Made by a program: the position numbers and the translations under genes
NCBI RefSeq assembly: GCF_030265065.1
Contig: NC_080407.1
Coordinates: 42,949,666-43,013,665 of the forward strand
Length of the DNA: 64,000 nt
Direction: 5' to 3'
Origin: Corythoichthys intestinalis
Taxonomy: Eukaryota > Chordata > Actinopteri > Syngnathiformes > Syngnathidae
Notes under the pieces: model-generated
What the model was told of the DNA's origin: nothing
Databases searched by the model: none
Seen by the model: the letters and a program-made list of their open reading frames with translations, nothing else
Shown here: one piece after another, positions 22,601 through 33,130 of the stretch
Numbering within the stretch: the first letter of the stretch is position 1
Layout: every line of letters begins with the position of its first letter

Positions 22601-25600
22601 CCATTTGTGATAGTACCAGCAGTATTTATTAAGGATTTAGTGTAGGTTTTTGGGCTGTGGAACGAATTAATGGAATTATAATGTATTCCTATGGGAAAAT
22701 CCTGCTCGACATACAACCATTTCGACTTACAAACAAGGTCCTGGAACGAATTAACTTCGTATGTAGAGGTACCACTGTATTTTAATTTTTTATGTACCTA
22801 ATCCGATTACTCGATTATTCGAACTAACTAGTTCATAGATTAATCGACTACTAAAATAATCGATAGCTGCAGCCCGAAATCGCAACCAAGATAGCTGTAG
22901 TTCAGTGGCGGAACAAATGTGAACATGGCTTGGGTGCGATTAGCATAAATGGGACCCCACGAGTGGATCATCCGGTGTGTGTTGGGTGCTAGTGGAAATT
23001 TTTCCCGCGGGCCCCTCGGGGTGGCAGAGCTATGAGGATGTCCCGATTGCATGTTTTTTCTCTTGATTTTGAGAATCTGCCGAGTCCCGATCTGATTCAG
23101 AGGGGGAAAAAAAAGCTCCAAACATGTTACAGTACTGTAATGTTTACAGTAGAGAGTGTTGACTGTAAAACTTAGTCTTTGGTTTATTTATTTATTTATT
23201 TTTTCTAGCTAATTTTGTTACTTACTTTTTAGCCCTTAAAAAAAAATAGAAAATTATATACAGTCCCTGACAAAAGTCTTGTCGCATATCCATTTTGGAA
23301 GGCAACATAACAAGTTTGAAATATCAACAAATCTTAGCTGCCTCTTACATTCCTAACCATAAAAAGGGACAAATCCTGCAGCAGGATGGTGCTCCATCGC
23401 ATACTTCAATCTCTACCTCAAAGTTCCTCAAGGCCAAGAAGATCAAGATCCTTCAGGACTGGCCAGCCCAGTCATCAGACATGAACATCATTGAGCATGT
23501 CTGGGGTAGGATGAAAGAGGAAGCAAGGAAGACGAAACCCAAGACTGTTGATGAACTCTGGGAGTTATGCCAGACTGCTTTCTTTGATGTTCCTGATGAC
23601 TTAATCAATAAATTGTATGAATCCTTTGCCGAACCGCATGGATGCAGTCCTTGAAGCCGATGGAAGTCATACAAAATAATTAAATTTGGATCTCACAGCA
23701 CCACTACTTAATTCGCTTATGTTATGTAACATATTTATGTATTTGAAGTACATTTTTTGTTCAATTTTCACACCACTTTCTGTAAGCGACAAAACCTTTG
23801 TCTTCCAAAATTTGACCTTTATGTCTTCATTAAATGGTAAATCTTTTTTCAGTGAAACAAATATATTTTTGTACATTCAACATCATTTGGGAGGGTGTTA
23901 GCTTTCATATGAGCCATTTCTGAAACCAATTGAATAATTAAAAGTCAGGTTATTAGTAGGGCTGTCAAAATTATCGCGTTAATGGGCGTTAATTAATTTT
24001 TTAAATTAATCACGTTAAAATATTTGACGCAATTAACGCATGCACTGAATGATCAGCTCGCACATTGCCTCAAACAGATTATTACAATGAGGCCGTTTAT
24101 GGACATTAAGAGTGAAGAGAATGCCACCGGCCGCTTGGGGGCAGCGCCGTTCCATACTGATGTTATTTCTTCTAAACGTGGGAGAATTAGTAGTTGTGAG
24201 ATGTTTATGCTGTATGCACAATGCAATGCAAATTGCTATTTGTGCTCCACACATATTTCGGTAAGTTTTCTTTCTTTTAGTGGCAATTATGTGTCTCTTG
24301 TTGTATTTTGGGTGAGATATGTGCAGAGATATATATCTTATAAAGGCGAGTGGACACAGGCGTTCTTTGGACCGCGCCGTTTATTGGCATAAGCTTGTCC
24401 TTCACAACAAACGTAAGTATCGTTTAGTGAAAGCACAACAAAAATAATATTCCTATCTCTCTCAAAAAATAATAATGTTCACAAAAAGAAAAGCACTTCA
24501 GTCTATAGTAATGAGGCCCTATTCTCACAGTTAAACAACAATGCAAAATGAACTGGCATTCCATATCAAAATAGCTATGCAAAATACACGTAAAACTTAC
24601 TCAGATTTTGGTCACTCTATTCTTATTATTGTTATTTTTATTCTTATCATTATATTAACTCTACTTTTATTATTATATTAACTCTACTTTTGATGGAAAA
24701 TTTTACAAATTTTATTAAAACGAAAACATGAAGAGGGGTTTTAATATAAAATTACTATAACTCGTAACTATAACATTTACCTTTTAAGAACTACAAGTCT
24801 TTCTATCCGTGGATCACTTTAACAGAAAGAATGTTATTAATGCCATTTGTGGATTTATTGTTACAATAAACAATACAGTACTTATGTACTGTATGTATAT
24901 ATCCGCCTTGTGTCTTATCGTTCCATTCCAACAATAATTTACAGAAAAATATGGCATATTTTATAGATGTTTGAATTGCAATTAATTGCTATTAATAACG
25001 ATTGATTAATTTTTATGCTGTAATTAACTCGATTAAAAATTTTAATCGTTTGACACCCCTAGTTATTAGCAATTGTTTCAACAAAATTGATAAGTGACAA
25101 GACTTTTGTCAAGAACTGTACGTGGACATCACATTTTGAGTCGTGTAGGCCACAACTGAAGGTGTTCTGAATCTCTCCGCAGGTTTCGACGACTTCAATT
25201 TGTCACTCCACTCGGACATGGCGTCCGTGGCCAAGGCCATGGCGTCCCCAGAGTCGGGGCTGGAAGTTCGAGATCGCATGTGGCTGAAAATCACCATCCC
25301 CAACGCTTTCCTCGGTAAGAGAGCGCGTCAGTCCGTGAACCTCCGTGGTCTCCAATTCACATGACTTCACAGGGCAGGCATTATGTTACGGGAATTAAAA
25401 CCGTGTGATTTGTGGGGAGGGAGGGAAGGAGTGAGGGGAGCCAGAGTACCGATGTGTGAGCGCTTGTTTGACTGAAAACATCTGTTTAAATTGGAATCAC
25501 CTGCAGTTGACCGGTTAACTTGGAGCAATAAAATACATTTTAATACAATTTTTTCTGTAAAACAACTGTTTTTGTGTATGTAGTCACTCACATTGTTTTC

Positions 25601-28431
25601 TAGTTGGCTACTTAAGGGACTACTCTGCTTCACTGTTTTTTGTGTAGGCTCTGATGTAGTGGAGTGGCTATTCCACCACATCGAGGGATTCCAGGACCGC
25701 CGCGAAGCCAGGAAGTATGCCAGCAATCTGCTGAAGGCCGGCTTCATCCGTCACACGGTCAACAAGATCACCTTCTCGGAACAATGCTATTATGTCTTCG
25801 GGGACTTGAGTGACTGTGAGAATTGTGAGTAACTAGCGTAAACCTCTGAGTGCTCTCCAGATCCGGACTTTTCCGGAAATAGTAGCTAAAGACAACGTGA
25901 TATTCCGCGCAGATATGGCCAACCTGTCTCTGAACGACAACGACGGATCCAGCGGGGCCTCAGATCAGGACACCTTGGCACCACTGCCTCTCCCCGGGGC
26001 GTCACCCTGGCCTATGATGCACACGTTCCCCTACCAGCCCTACGCCGCCCATCCTTACTCTAGCCAGCCTCCTCCATACCACGAGCTCACCAGCTACAGC
26101 TACACACCGGGAAGCACGGGCAGCCAGCACAGCGAAGGTGAGCATTAGCGGTTTTGACTTTAGCATGGTCATAAAGTCTAGCTACAGTGGGGCAAATAAG
26201 TATTTCGTCAACCACTAATTGTGCAAGTTTTCCCACTTGAAAATATTAGAGAGGCCTGTAATTGTCAACATGGGTGAACCTCAACTGTGAGAGACAGAAT
26301 TTGGGGGGGGAAAAAAAAACAGAAAATCGAATTTTTTGATTTTTAAAGAATTTATTTGCAAATCATGGTGGAAAATAAGTATTTGGTCAATACCAAAAGT
26401 TCATCTCAATACTATATTATGTACCCTTTGTTGGCAATAACGGAGGCCAAACGTTTTCTGTAAGTCTTCACAAGCTTTTCACACACTGTTGCTGGTCTTT
26501 TGGCCCATTCCTCCATGCAGATCTCCTCTAGAGCAGTAATATTTTGGGGCTGTCGTTGGGCAACACGGACTTTCAACTCCCTACACAGATTTTCTATGGG
26601 GTTGAGATCTGGAGACTGGCTAGGCCAATCCAGGACCTTGAAATGCTTCTTACGAAGCCACTCCTTTGTTGCCCTGGCTGTATTTTTGGGATCATTGTCA
26701 TGCTGAAAGACCCAGCCACGTCTCATCTTCAATGCCCTTGCTGATGGAAGGGGATTTTCACTCAAAATCTCTCGATACATGGCCCCATTCATTCTTTCTT
26801 TTACACAGATCAGTCGTCCTGGTCCCTTTGCAGAAAAACAGCCCTAAAGCATAATGTTTCCACCCCCACGCTTCACAGTGGGTATGGTGTTCTTCGGATG
26901 CAATTCAGTATTCTTTCTCCTCCAAACACGAGAACCTGTGTTTCTACCAAAAAGTACTATTTTGGTCTGATCTAACCATAACACATTCTTCCAGTCCTCT
27001 TCTGGATCATCCAAATGCTCTCTAGCGAACCGCAGACGGGCCTGGACGTGTACTGGCTTCAGCAGGGGGACACGTCTGGCAGTGTAAGATTTGAGTCCCT
27101 GGCGGCACATTGTATTACTGATAGTAGCCTTTGTGACTGTGGTCCCAGCTATCTGTAGGTCATTCTCTGGGTCCCTCTGTGTGGTTCTGGGATTTTTTGC
27201 TCACCGTTCTTGTTATCATTTTGACGCCACGGGGTGAGACCTTGCATGGAGCACCAGATCGAGGGAGATTATCAGTGGTCTTGTATGTCTTCAATTTTCT
27301 AATAATTGCTCCCACAGTTGATTTCTTTACACCAAGCGTTTTACCTATTGCAGATTCAGTCTTCCCAGCCTGGTGCAGGTCTACAATATTGTCTTTGGTG
27401 TCCTTTGACAGCTCTTTGGTCTTGGCCATAGTGGAGTTTGGAGTGTGACTGACTGAGTTTGTGGACAGGTGTGTTGTATACCGATAATGAGTTAAAACAG
27501 GTGCCATTAATACAGGTAACGAGTGGAGCCTCGCTAGAAGGAGTTAAACCTCTTTGACAGCCAGAAATCTTGCTTGTTTGTAGGTGACCAAATACTTATT
27601 TTCCACTCTAATTTGCAAATAAATTCTTAAAAATCAAACAATTTGATTTTCTGTTGTTTTATTTCCACATTCTGTCTCTCATGTTTGAGGTTTACCCATG
27701 TTGACAATTACAGGCTTCTCTAATCTTTTCAAGTAGGAGAACTTGCACAATTGGTGGTTGACTAAATACTTATTTGCCCCACTGTCGCTGTCATCTCGTG
27801 GAAGAGAGACACAGCCACTGGTGCAATTTTAATAGCTAAAAATCATGGAATGAATACATTCTGCTTGTCATCAGGGAGCCGAAGCAGCGGGTCGACGCGA
27901 AGCGAAGGGGAACGACGCCGAGGCAGCAAAGGGCCCGGCAGCACGGTGGGCGGCGGGGAGAAATCTCCCTGCGGGGGCGATGCTGGCGGAGGTGACTCGC
28001 GCTCCGGCAGCGGCAGCGAATCGGAATATTCTACCCGGAGCAGCTTAAGGCGCGGCCATGGCTCTGCCGCTCCCAGCGAGCATAGCCACGCTTCCTCCCA
28101 GCGCTCGCATCATCACCGCATGCCGCAGCCCCCCCACATGTCCCCATACCCGCCAGGCATACTTCCCTACAACCCCATGATGGTGATGATGGTACCTCAG
28201 CACCCGCACCCGGCTATGGCTAGCGCTCACGCGCTTCCTCACGCACAGCAGCTAGCCACAGGACCCGTGCACCCCGCTCTGCCACCGCCCCTTTCGTCGG
28301 CTTCAGCCGGACCTCCCGGCGCGCCACCCACCCGCGACTTGGGTTCCGTGCCCCCCGAGCTGACTGCGTCCCGCCAGTCTTTCCACTTGGCCATGGGGAA
28401 CCCCAGCGAGTTCTTTGTGGACGTCATGTAG
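10630..28431 (+). CDS. dvl2: Segment polarity protein dishevelled homolog 2
   Basis: Wnt signal transducer linking Frizzled to Axin (DIX polymerisation) and to planar polarity. Coding exons: 10630-10790, 18386-18455, 19133-19290, 19375-19484, 19554-19683, 19756-19846, 19935-20004, 20072-20211, 20289-20365, 20429-20496, 20580-20714, 25183-25314, 25648-25824, 25913-26137, 27875-28431. All joins keep frame; total 766 residues, near the roughly 736 I recall for human DVL2. DIX is at about 1-85 ([23 protein letters not shown]). The basic run [16 protein letters not shown] is near 220-236. PDZ is about 252-340 with carboxylate loop [11 protein letters not shown] is about 418-500 ([37 protein letters not shown]). 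The C terminus [11 protein letters not shown] is the conserved end. DVL2 identity rests on [15 protein letters not shown] and [17 protein letters not shown]. The start is [12 protein letters not shown] after a 5' leader containing an A-run. Confidence 0.95.
11988..13706. repeat. Long palindrome (fold-back) of about 1.7 kb in dvl2 intron 1
   Basis: The left arm (11988-12803) and right arm (12896-13706) are inverted copies with a spacer of about 90 bases. Outer ends: CACTCAGGTGACTTGAAGTT against the inverted AACTTCAATTCACCTGAGTG. Inner ends: ACGTCTGTAAACGGGGGTTT against AAACCCCCGTTTACAGACGT. The arms hold the same motifs in mirror order (for example GGTGAGAGCACGC, AACATGGTAATATAAC) with scattered mismatches. 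No coding frame is shared by the arms. It could be a fold-back transposon or an inverted duplication of an element. Confidence 0.85.
13707..14074. other. AT-rich intronic stretch
   Basis: No exon, terminal repeat or protein-like frame was identified. A short ATA microsatellite ends it and was the target of the next insertion. Confidence 0.35.
14142..15749 (+). mobile_element. TAGGGCTGTCAAA-family MITE inserted in another copy of itself
   Basis: It starts TTGGGCTGTCAAACGATTAA and ends GACAGCTCTA. Both sides carry the identical 8-mer ATCGTAAT (14134-14141 and 15750-15757), a clean target duplication that fixes the order of insertion. It is itself interrupted by 14377-15322. Confidence 0.85.
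14377..15322 (+). mobile_element. hAT-type MITE, TAGAGCTGGGAATC family
   Basis: It opens TAGAGCTGGGAATCTTTGGG and ends with the inverted CACACCTCTA. Flanks ATTATTAT and ATTATTGT match in 7 of 8 positions. It contains a T-rich run and a GC-rich part (15100-15200). A second copy starts at 55590 in stk26 intron 8. Confidence 0.75.
16603..17188 (+). mobile_element. hAT-type MITE, TAGGGCTGCAACGA family, complete
   Basis: It begins TAGTCCTGCAACGATTAATC and ends ATAGCTGCAGCCCTA. The 8-mer GTGAGATC is identical on both sides (16595-16602 and 17189-17196). Non-coding, 586 bp. Fragments of the family lie at 1-131 and around 21780-22876. Confidence 0.88.
18456..19132. other. dvl2 intron 2, no mobile element recognised
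   Basis: The sequence between exons 2 and 3 shows no terminal repeats or tandem structure. Exon 3 follows the acceptor TTTTTTGGGGATGTCAG. Confidence 0.5.
20795..21420 (+). mobile_element. Tc1-like element fragment with inverted transposase segment
   Basis: A TA precedes the start CAGTCCCTGACAAAAGTCTT. After about 260 bases of terminal repeat, 21060-21235 encodes on the minus strand the transposase C-terminal region ([20 protein letters not shown]). Then 21240-21418 encodes on the plus strand a middle part ([14 protein letters not shown]..., [13 protein letters not shown]). No right terminal repeat is seen, so the copy is truncated. The same unusual order is present at 46979-47640. Confidence 0.7.
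21780..22876 (+). mobile_element. TAGGGCTGCAACGA-family MITE interrupted by a pogo-like element
   Basis: The blocks TTTTGTTGTACTTAGATCC and CGTTTGAGGCTAAGCTCAGG before 21921, and TTATGTACCTAATCCGATTA to GATAGCTGCAGCCC after 22779, match the complete copy at 16603-17188. The left end is not resolved. Confidence 0.6.
21924..22777 (+). mobile_element. pogo/Tigger-like DNA transposon remnant
   Basis: The ends are CAGTGGTACCTCGACATACG and the inverted GTAGAGGTACCACTG, with TA on both sides (21922-21923, 22778-22779), as in the Tc1/mariner superfamily. From 22155 the plus strand reads [20 protein letters not shown], which resembles the N-terminal helix-turn-helix of pogo/Tigger transposases. The frame ends soon after and the catalytic domain is absent, so this is a deletion derivative. 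Confidence 0.7.
23261..25118 (+). mobile_element. Tc1-like element, deletion derivative, CAGTCCCTGACAAAAG ends
   Basis: It starts CAGTCCCTGACAAAAGTCTT after TA and ends TTTTGTCAAGAACTG before TA at 25119. The frame 23295-23654 encodes the C-terminal half of a transposase, with the second catalytic Asp in [10 protein letters not shown] and a final acidic residue in [17 protein letters not shown]. The N-terminal half is missing. The right terminal repeat is split by the MITE at 23957-25061. It lies in dvl2 intron 11. Confidence 0.8.
23957..25061 (-). mobile_element. TAGGGCTGTCAAA-family MITE, long copy
   Basis: It starts TAGGGCTGTCAAAATTATCG and ends TTTGACACCCCTA. The 8-mer GTTATTAG is identical on both sides (23949-23956, 25062-25069). 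At 1105 bp it is longer than its relatives because of extra sequence at 24050-24600. It is in opposite orientation to copy 1. Confidence 0.88.
26185..27784 (-). mobile_element. Tc1-like transposon, CAGTGGGGCAAATAAG family, inactive
   Basis: The terminal repeats CAGTGGGGCAAATAAGTATT and the inverse ending AATACTTATTTGCCCCACTG enclose a minus-strand transposase. The N-terminal part is 27160-27507 ([20 protein letters not shown], paired-like helix-turn-helix). The middle is about 26844-27110 ([16 protein letters not shown], first catalytic Asp). The C-terminal part is 26412-26792 ([11 protein letters not shown] and [12 protein letters not shown]). At least two frame breaks separate the parts, so it is not functional. 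TA precedes the left end, but the right flank reads TC, a lost or mutated duplication. It lies in dvl2 intron 14. Confidence 0.9.
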
Positions 28432-29081
28432 TCGTGGCGTCCGCGACGCGAGATCGGCGTGTGGCTCCCGCTTGTTTCGGTGCTAGTTGATTACGCTTTT
28501 CGAAATTTGGTGAGAACAGGGTTATGTATCGACAAAATCAGACATTCAACGAGCGTGGGAGTAAAAATGTCGCGTAGTCTCAAAAGTATCAATCAAGTTT
28601 CAGATGCGAGAGGCGTCATTTTCGTGCGCTTTCTTTGGACTTTGCTAATTCTTTGGTCACATTGTGATTGCTCTTAGGCAATCCAGACCGAGCGCGAAAC
28701 TGTCAAACGCTAAAGGTTACCGTTCGGACCAAGGATTAGATCCTGTCGCGTCTCCGTTTTGAGCGCATCACGCACACCAGGTACTCTTTTACGGCATTGT
28801 TTGACAATGAACGTGTGCGTTTCTCGGTAGGATTCAACACCTAACACCGAGCTGTAATGTGAACGGTCCAAAAACGCGCGAGTCAACTGTTGCGTTTCGT
28901 TGTCACATACCGAGTTGTGACGTGTACTGTACAGTGGCTGCTTTGTGGTACAGTTTGGTAAAAAAAACAAAACACCATTCAAAAAGCGGTACTTTAAAAA
29001 ACAAAAACAAAAAAAAAAACATAGAAGTTTACTGTGATTCACAAGCCTTTTTTTGTTTGTTTGTTAACTGACGATTATTCT

Positions 29082-29117
<36 letters not shown>

Positions 29118-29217
29118 ACGAGTGACCATATAGTTCATGTATAACCCAAATATCAAGGTGCGAAATGAAGAGTCATCCTTTCAATGTTGATTTCATATTG
29201 CTAACTTTTGTCAAAAG

Positions 29218-29223
29218 AATAAA
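29218..29223 (+). terminator. dvl2 polyadenylation signal
   Basis: AATAAA about 790 bases past the dvl2 TAG is followed by a T-rich stretch. The 28432-29217 segment is therefore taken as the 3' UTR. It contains a poly-T run at about 29077-29114 and no other gene. Confidence 0.6.
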
Positions 29224-30067
29224 ACGTGATTTTGACCCTTTTTTTTGTTGAAGTGTTCATAAAAGAAAAAAAAAAAATCAATAGAAAACAAAACCAAATT
29301 GAATTTCAATTAGTTTATTGTTAGCAGACGTCCAATCCATTTGAACTGGATCAAATGGATCAGACATCTATCTCCGTCAACGGCAGCTAAACAGAATCGT
29401 GAGCATAGAATATCTGCTATATTGTATTGAGACAACACAAAGGCGGCTTCAGTCAAGCAGTTGACCCAATGAATAAATATGTGACTTGTGGTGGGTTTCT
29501 ATGGGAGGGGGGCGGGCTTACAGCTGCACTGGGAGCTACTGGAACCAGCACCATCGGCACCGCCATCACGCCGAGCGTCGGCTCCTCAACGCCATGACAA
29601 GGTGAGATGCTACGCACGTCAAGGTACTGTAATTTCCATACTAGAGGTTTTTTTCCAGTGTAGCTGGGCCTGCGACATATTTAGGTGCGGCAAAGTTATG
29701 TTTTGCTCTTGAGGGGGATAGTTATCAAAACTGTTAGTGTTATGTCAATAGATAAAATGCAACTTACAATCAATATACAAAAGTTTCTGAACCTTTTGGA
29801 ATTTCTCACATTTCTGCATAAAATAACCATCAAATTTAATCTGATCTTTGTCAAAACCACACAGATGTAAAAACAGTGTCTACTTTGACTAAAACCACCC
29901 AAACATAGCTTTTCATATTTTATTGAGGATAGCATGCAAATAATGACAGAAGGGGGAAAAATAGAAAAATAAGTGAACCCTCTGCCTAAGGCGGGGGTCT
30001 TTAGCGCTGCGTGGTGGCGCTAGTGGCTCCCTGGAAATATATTTTTTACTTTTACGAGGGTTTCTGT

Positions 30068-31050
30068 TAGGGTTGTTCCGATCATGTTTTTTTGCTCCCG
30101 ATCTGATCCCGATCATTTTAGTTTGAGTATCTGCCGATCCCGATATTTCCTGATCCGATTGCTTTTTTTTTTTTTTGCTCCCGATTCAATTCCAATCATT
30201 CCCGATAATTTTTCCTGATCATATACATTTTGGCAAGCATAAAGGAAAAAAATGAATAAAACTCGGACAAATATATACATTCAACATACAGTACATAAGT
30301 ACTGTATTTGTTTATTATGACAATAAATCCTCAAGATGGCATTTACATTATTAACATTCTTTCTGTGAGGGATCCACGGATAGAAAGACATGTGACTTTG
30401 TCTATTGTGACTAAATATTGCCATCTAGTGTATTTGTTGAGCTTTCAGTAAATGATACTGCAGCCATGCCCCAATGCATGATGGGAAATGGGACCATGAT
30501 GGGAAGTAAAACCATGACTGTGCGTCGTGCTACCAATGGATATATCTTCTCTGCTTTGGGAAATAACTTAAGGTGTTAAGGCAAAGATCAATTGCCACCT
30601 TGCTTCCCATGATATTTCTAATCATAGGGAGAGGGATTGCAAGGTTATAGCCAATTGAAGGAAGGCTCCTAAGGCTGCCAAAATTCACTCTACTCTTTTT
30701 GCGCTCCCTTTTATCTCTCTATAAAGGTAAAACGGCGTCATTACAGATTGAGCGCGATAATGAGGGAGAGGGTCGTGCAGCGCATATATTAATAGTGTGA
30801 CACATTTTTAAATAAATTAATTGCTGCTGTTATCGGGATATTTTTGATAACTCTACCTTAAACCTAAATTAAAGACCCTGTATGAGTGTAACATATGTCT
30901 GCAACGTTAAATACAATTAGAAAACGATTTAATAAAAAAAAAAAAAAAATAATTAAAATATATATATATTAAAAAAATGATTGGCCGATATTTTTTTGCC
31001 GATTCCGATACTTTGAAAATGACGTGATCGGACCCGATCCGACATCTCTA
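30068..31050. mobile_element. MITE with TAGGGATGTCCCGATC-like ends, composite
   Basis: It starts TAGGGTTGTTCCGATCATG and ends GATCGGACCCGATCCGACAT plus CTCTA, an inverted pair. Around 30265-30390 it carries a piece of the TAGGGCTGTCAAA MITE (TATATACATTCAACATACAG, GGATCCACGGATAGAAAGAC). No convincing 8-bp duplication flanks it. Confidence 0.55.
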
Positions 31051-31262
31051 GTTTTAATGTATAGGGTGCACTGCATTATAAGGAGCAGTAGTTGTAGTAG
31101 TAGTGGGGTTGGCGTTGCGTTATGCATCCACAAGATGAGGCTGAGCTAAACGGAATGTCATGCCATGAATAACTACCGAATTGGCCCGAATATAAGACTG
31201 TGTTTTTTGCATTGAAATAAGACTGGAAAAAGGGGGTCGTCTTATATTTGTGGTCTAGACAT

Positions 31263-32287
31263 TATAGACCCTACCCACCGATGTCACAAAATCACGTGCT
31301 CGCTGTATGGTTCCGCCCACTTGTCCGTCATTTTGTGTCTGTATTATCAATGGTCTCAATTGATCGAGCAATTTATAATGCATTTCATGGAAGACCCGGT
31401 GCTTTCGGATGCCGTAAACTCACTTGATGCGTTGCATAAAAGGCGTTATGTGGAAAAGCTTCAGTTTATCCATTCGCCAGATCCATATTTGATGCCTAAA
31501 TCGATGTTTTTCGACCCGCTGTCTCCGCCGTATTTGCCTGACATCTGCTAGCTACCCTGAACTGTACAACTATCTTGTCCACACAAAATCAGCCTATTCT
31601 CACGAAAGTTTGAAAAACTTTAAGAGCTTGGAGGCTTATAAATACTTCGTTGCTGGTTGGGTGAAACAGGTCCTCGTCCACGAAAATTCGGCAGGAATCT
31701 ATCTTGTGCTTGGAAAGGTGAGTTACGAAATTTTCAATTCAAAATCTTTTGTTATTGCTAACATCCACTGTCAAGTCTAATGTATTTCATGTCGTTTGTC
31801 GATGGAGTTAGGGCTTTTAATGTTTATATGGTTTAGCGATAGCACTCTCACTACATACATACGTGTATGTTGTCGGCGATTAGCCTAGCAATGATCTTAA
31901 TTGTGGTTGTCAGCCCAAAACCCTCTAAATATATATTAAATGCATCTTACCAGATATAAAATGACTACTACATAATCTGTGGTAATCGTTTGGAGCCCAG
32001 TTTTCTCGTCGAATTGCAGCAGCCATCTCGCTCTCTTCTCTCCGGGTCTCTCGGAATCCGGTAGAACTTCAAGTCTCTCCGTCTTCTCCGTCTATCTTCT
32101 CTGTTATTGCAACCGACCGCCACACACGCCTTCACCATTTTGATTATTAATGTTAACGAGCAGAAAAACACGTCGTAAATAGGAGGAATGTACGTAGCCG
32201 TAACAGGGAAACATGATGTGTTGACGGACAATTGGGCGGCACCAGTCAGGAGGAAGGAGTTGTGACGTCACGTGGGTAGGGTTTATA
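31263..32287. mobile_element. DNA transposon remnant with convergent YqaJ-like and THAP-like coding pieces
   Basis: Ends TATAGACCCTACCCACC and the inverted GTGGGTAGGGTTTATA, with a shared GTCACA/TGTGAC just inside. On the plus strand 31387-31551 and 31552-31720 give, in two frames, SLDALHKRRYVEKLQFIHSP and SLEAYKYFVAGWVKQVLVHE, resembling the N-terminal part of transposon proteins that carry YqaJ nuclease domains; a GTGAGT donor follows. On the minus strand, from the ATG at 32138, MVKACVAVGCNNRED then LKFYRIPRDPERRER resembles a THAP zinc finger. Pairing of THAP and YqaJ proteins suggests the ISL2EU group (from memory). A shorter copy is at 45344-45757. Confidence 0.65.
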
Positions 32288-32639
32288 CCCATTCACGACG
32301 CTAGATGGCGCCAGATATCATTGAAGCGATGTTCTGTCATGACAGATCTCAGCTACTCTCAAGTTGAACCAGTTTGCATTATTTTATTGCAATGTTGTTC
32401 CTTATTCAGATTTTTTTCAAGACTAAAGTCAGTCAGACTTCACTCTGATGGTTAATGCGGTTATTGCAATTTTGTTGTTTTATCACAATAGATTGGTTTA
32501 TTTAGATTTTAAAAACCAGAAGCCATTCATTTACGACTGTTATTGCACTTTAGTTTACATATTTAAATGTTCAGATATTAAGATTTGAATGAGGCAAAAT
32601 AACATGCTTTTTCTCTCAAATATATTGTTATAATCATTT

Positions 32640-33130
32640 GTTTCGGATGTACTGTAAATATTTGATCCATATGTAAGGCACATCAGAATATAAGGTGCAC
32701 TTACAATGAATGGCCTATTTCAAATCCATTTTCATGTATAAGGCGCACAGCATTATAAGGCGCAGTAGTAGAAGTAGTGGTTGGCGTTGCGTTATGTATC
32801 CACCAGATGGAGTTGAGCTAAACGGAATGTCATGCCATGATTAATGAATATTGATCCATATATAAGGCACAAAGGAGTATAAGGCGCACCTTCAATGAAT
32901 GGCCAATTTTAAAACCATTTTCATGTCAATGCACTGCATTATAAGGCGCAATAGTAGTAGTGGATGGCGTTACATTATGCCTCCACAAGATGGAGCTGAG
33001 CTAAATGGAATATCATATGATGATTGACAAATGTTGATCCATATGTAAGGCACATTGGATTATAAGGCGCACTGTCGGCTTTTGAGAAAATGGAAGGCTT
33101 TCAGGTGTGCCTTATAGTGCGGAAAATACC
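32640..33130 (+). repeat. Array of TATAAGGCGCA-type MITE segments
   Basis: Two to three related segments of about 170 bp follow each other, marked by GATCCATATGTAAGGCACAT, ATTATAAGGCGCA.TAGTAG and GAGCTAAACGGAATGTCATG. A fourth piece lies at 31055-31180. The end CTTATAGTGCGGAAAATACCG is the common fish TACCGTAATTTTC-type terminus inverted. Confidence 0.6.
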
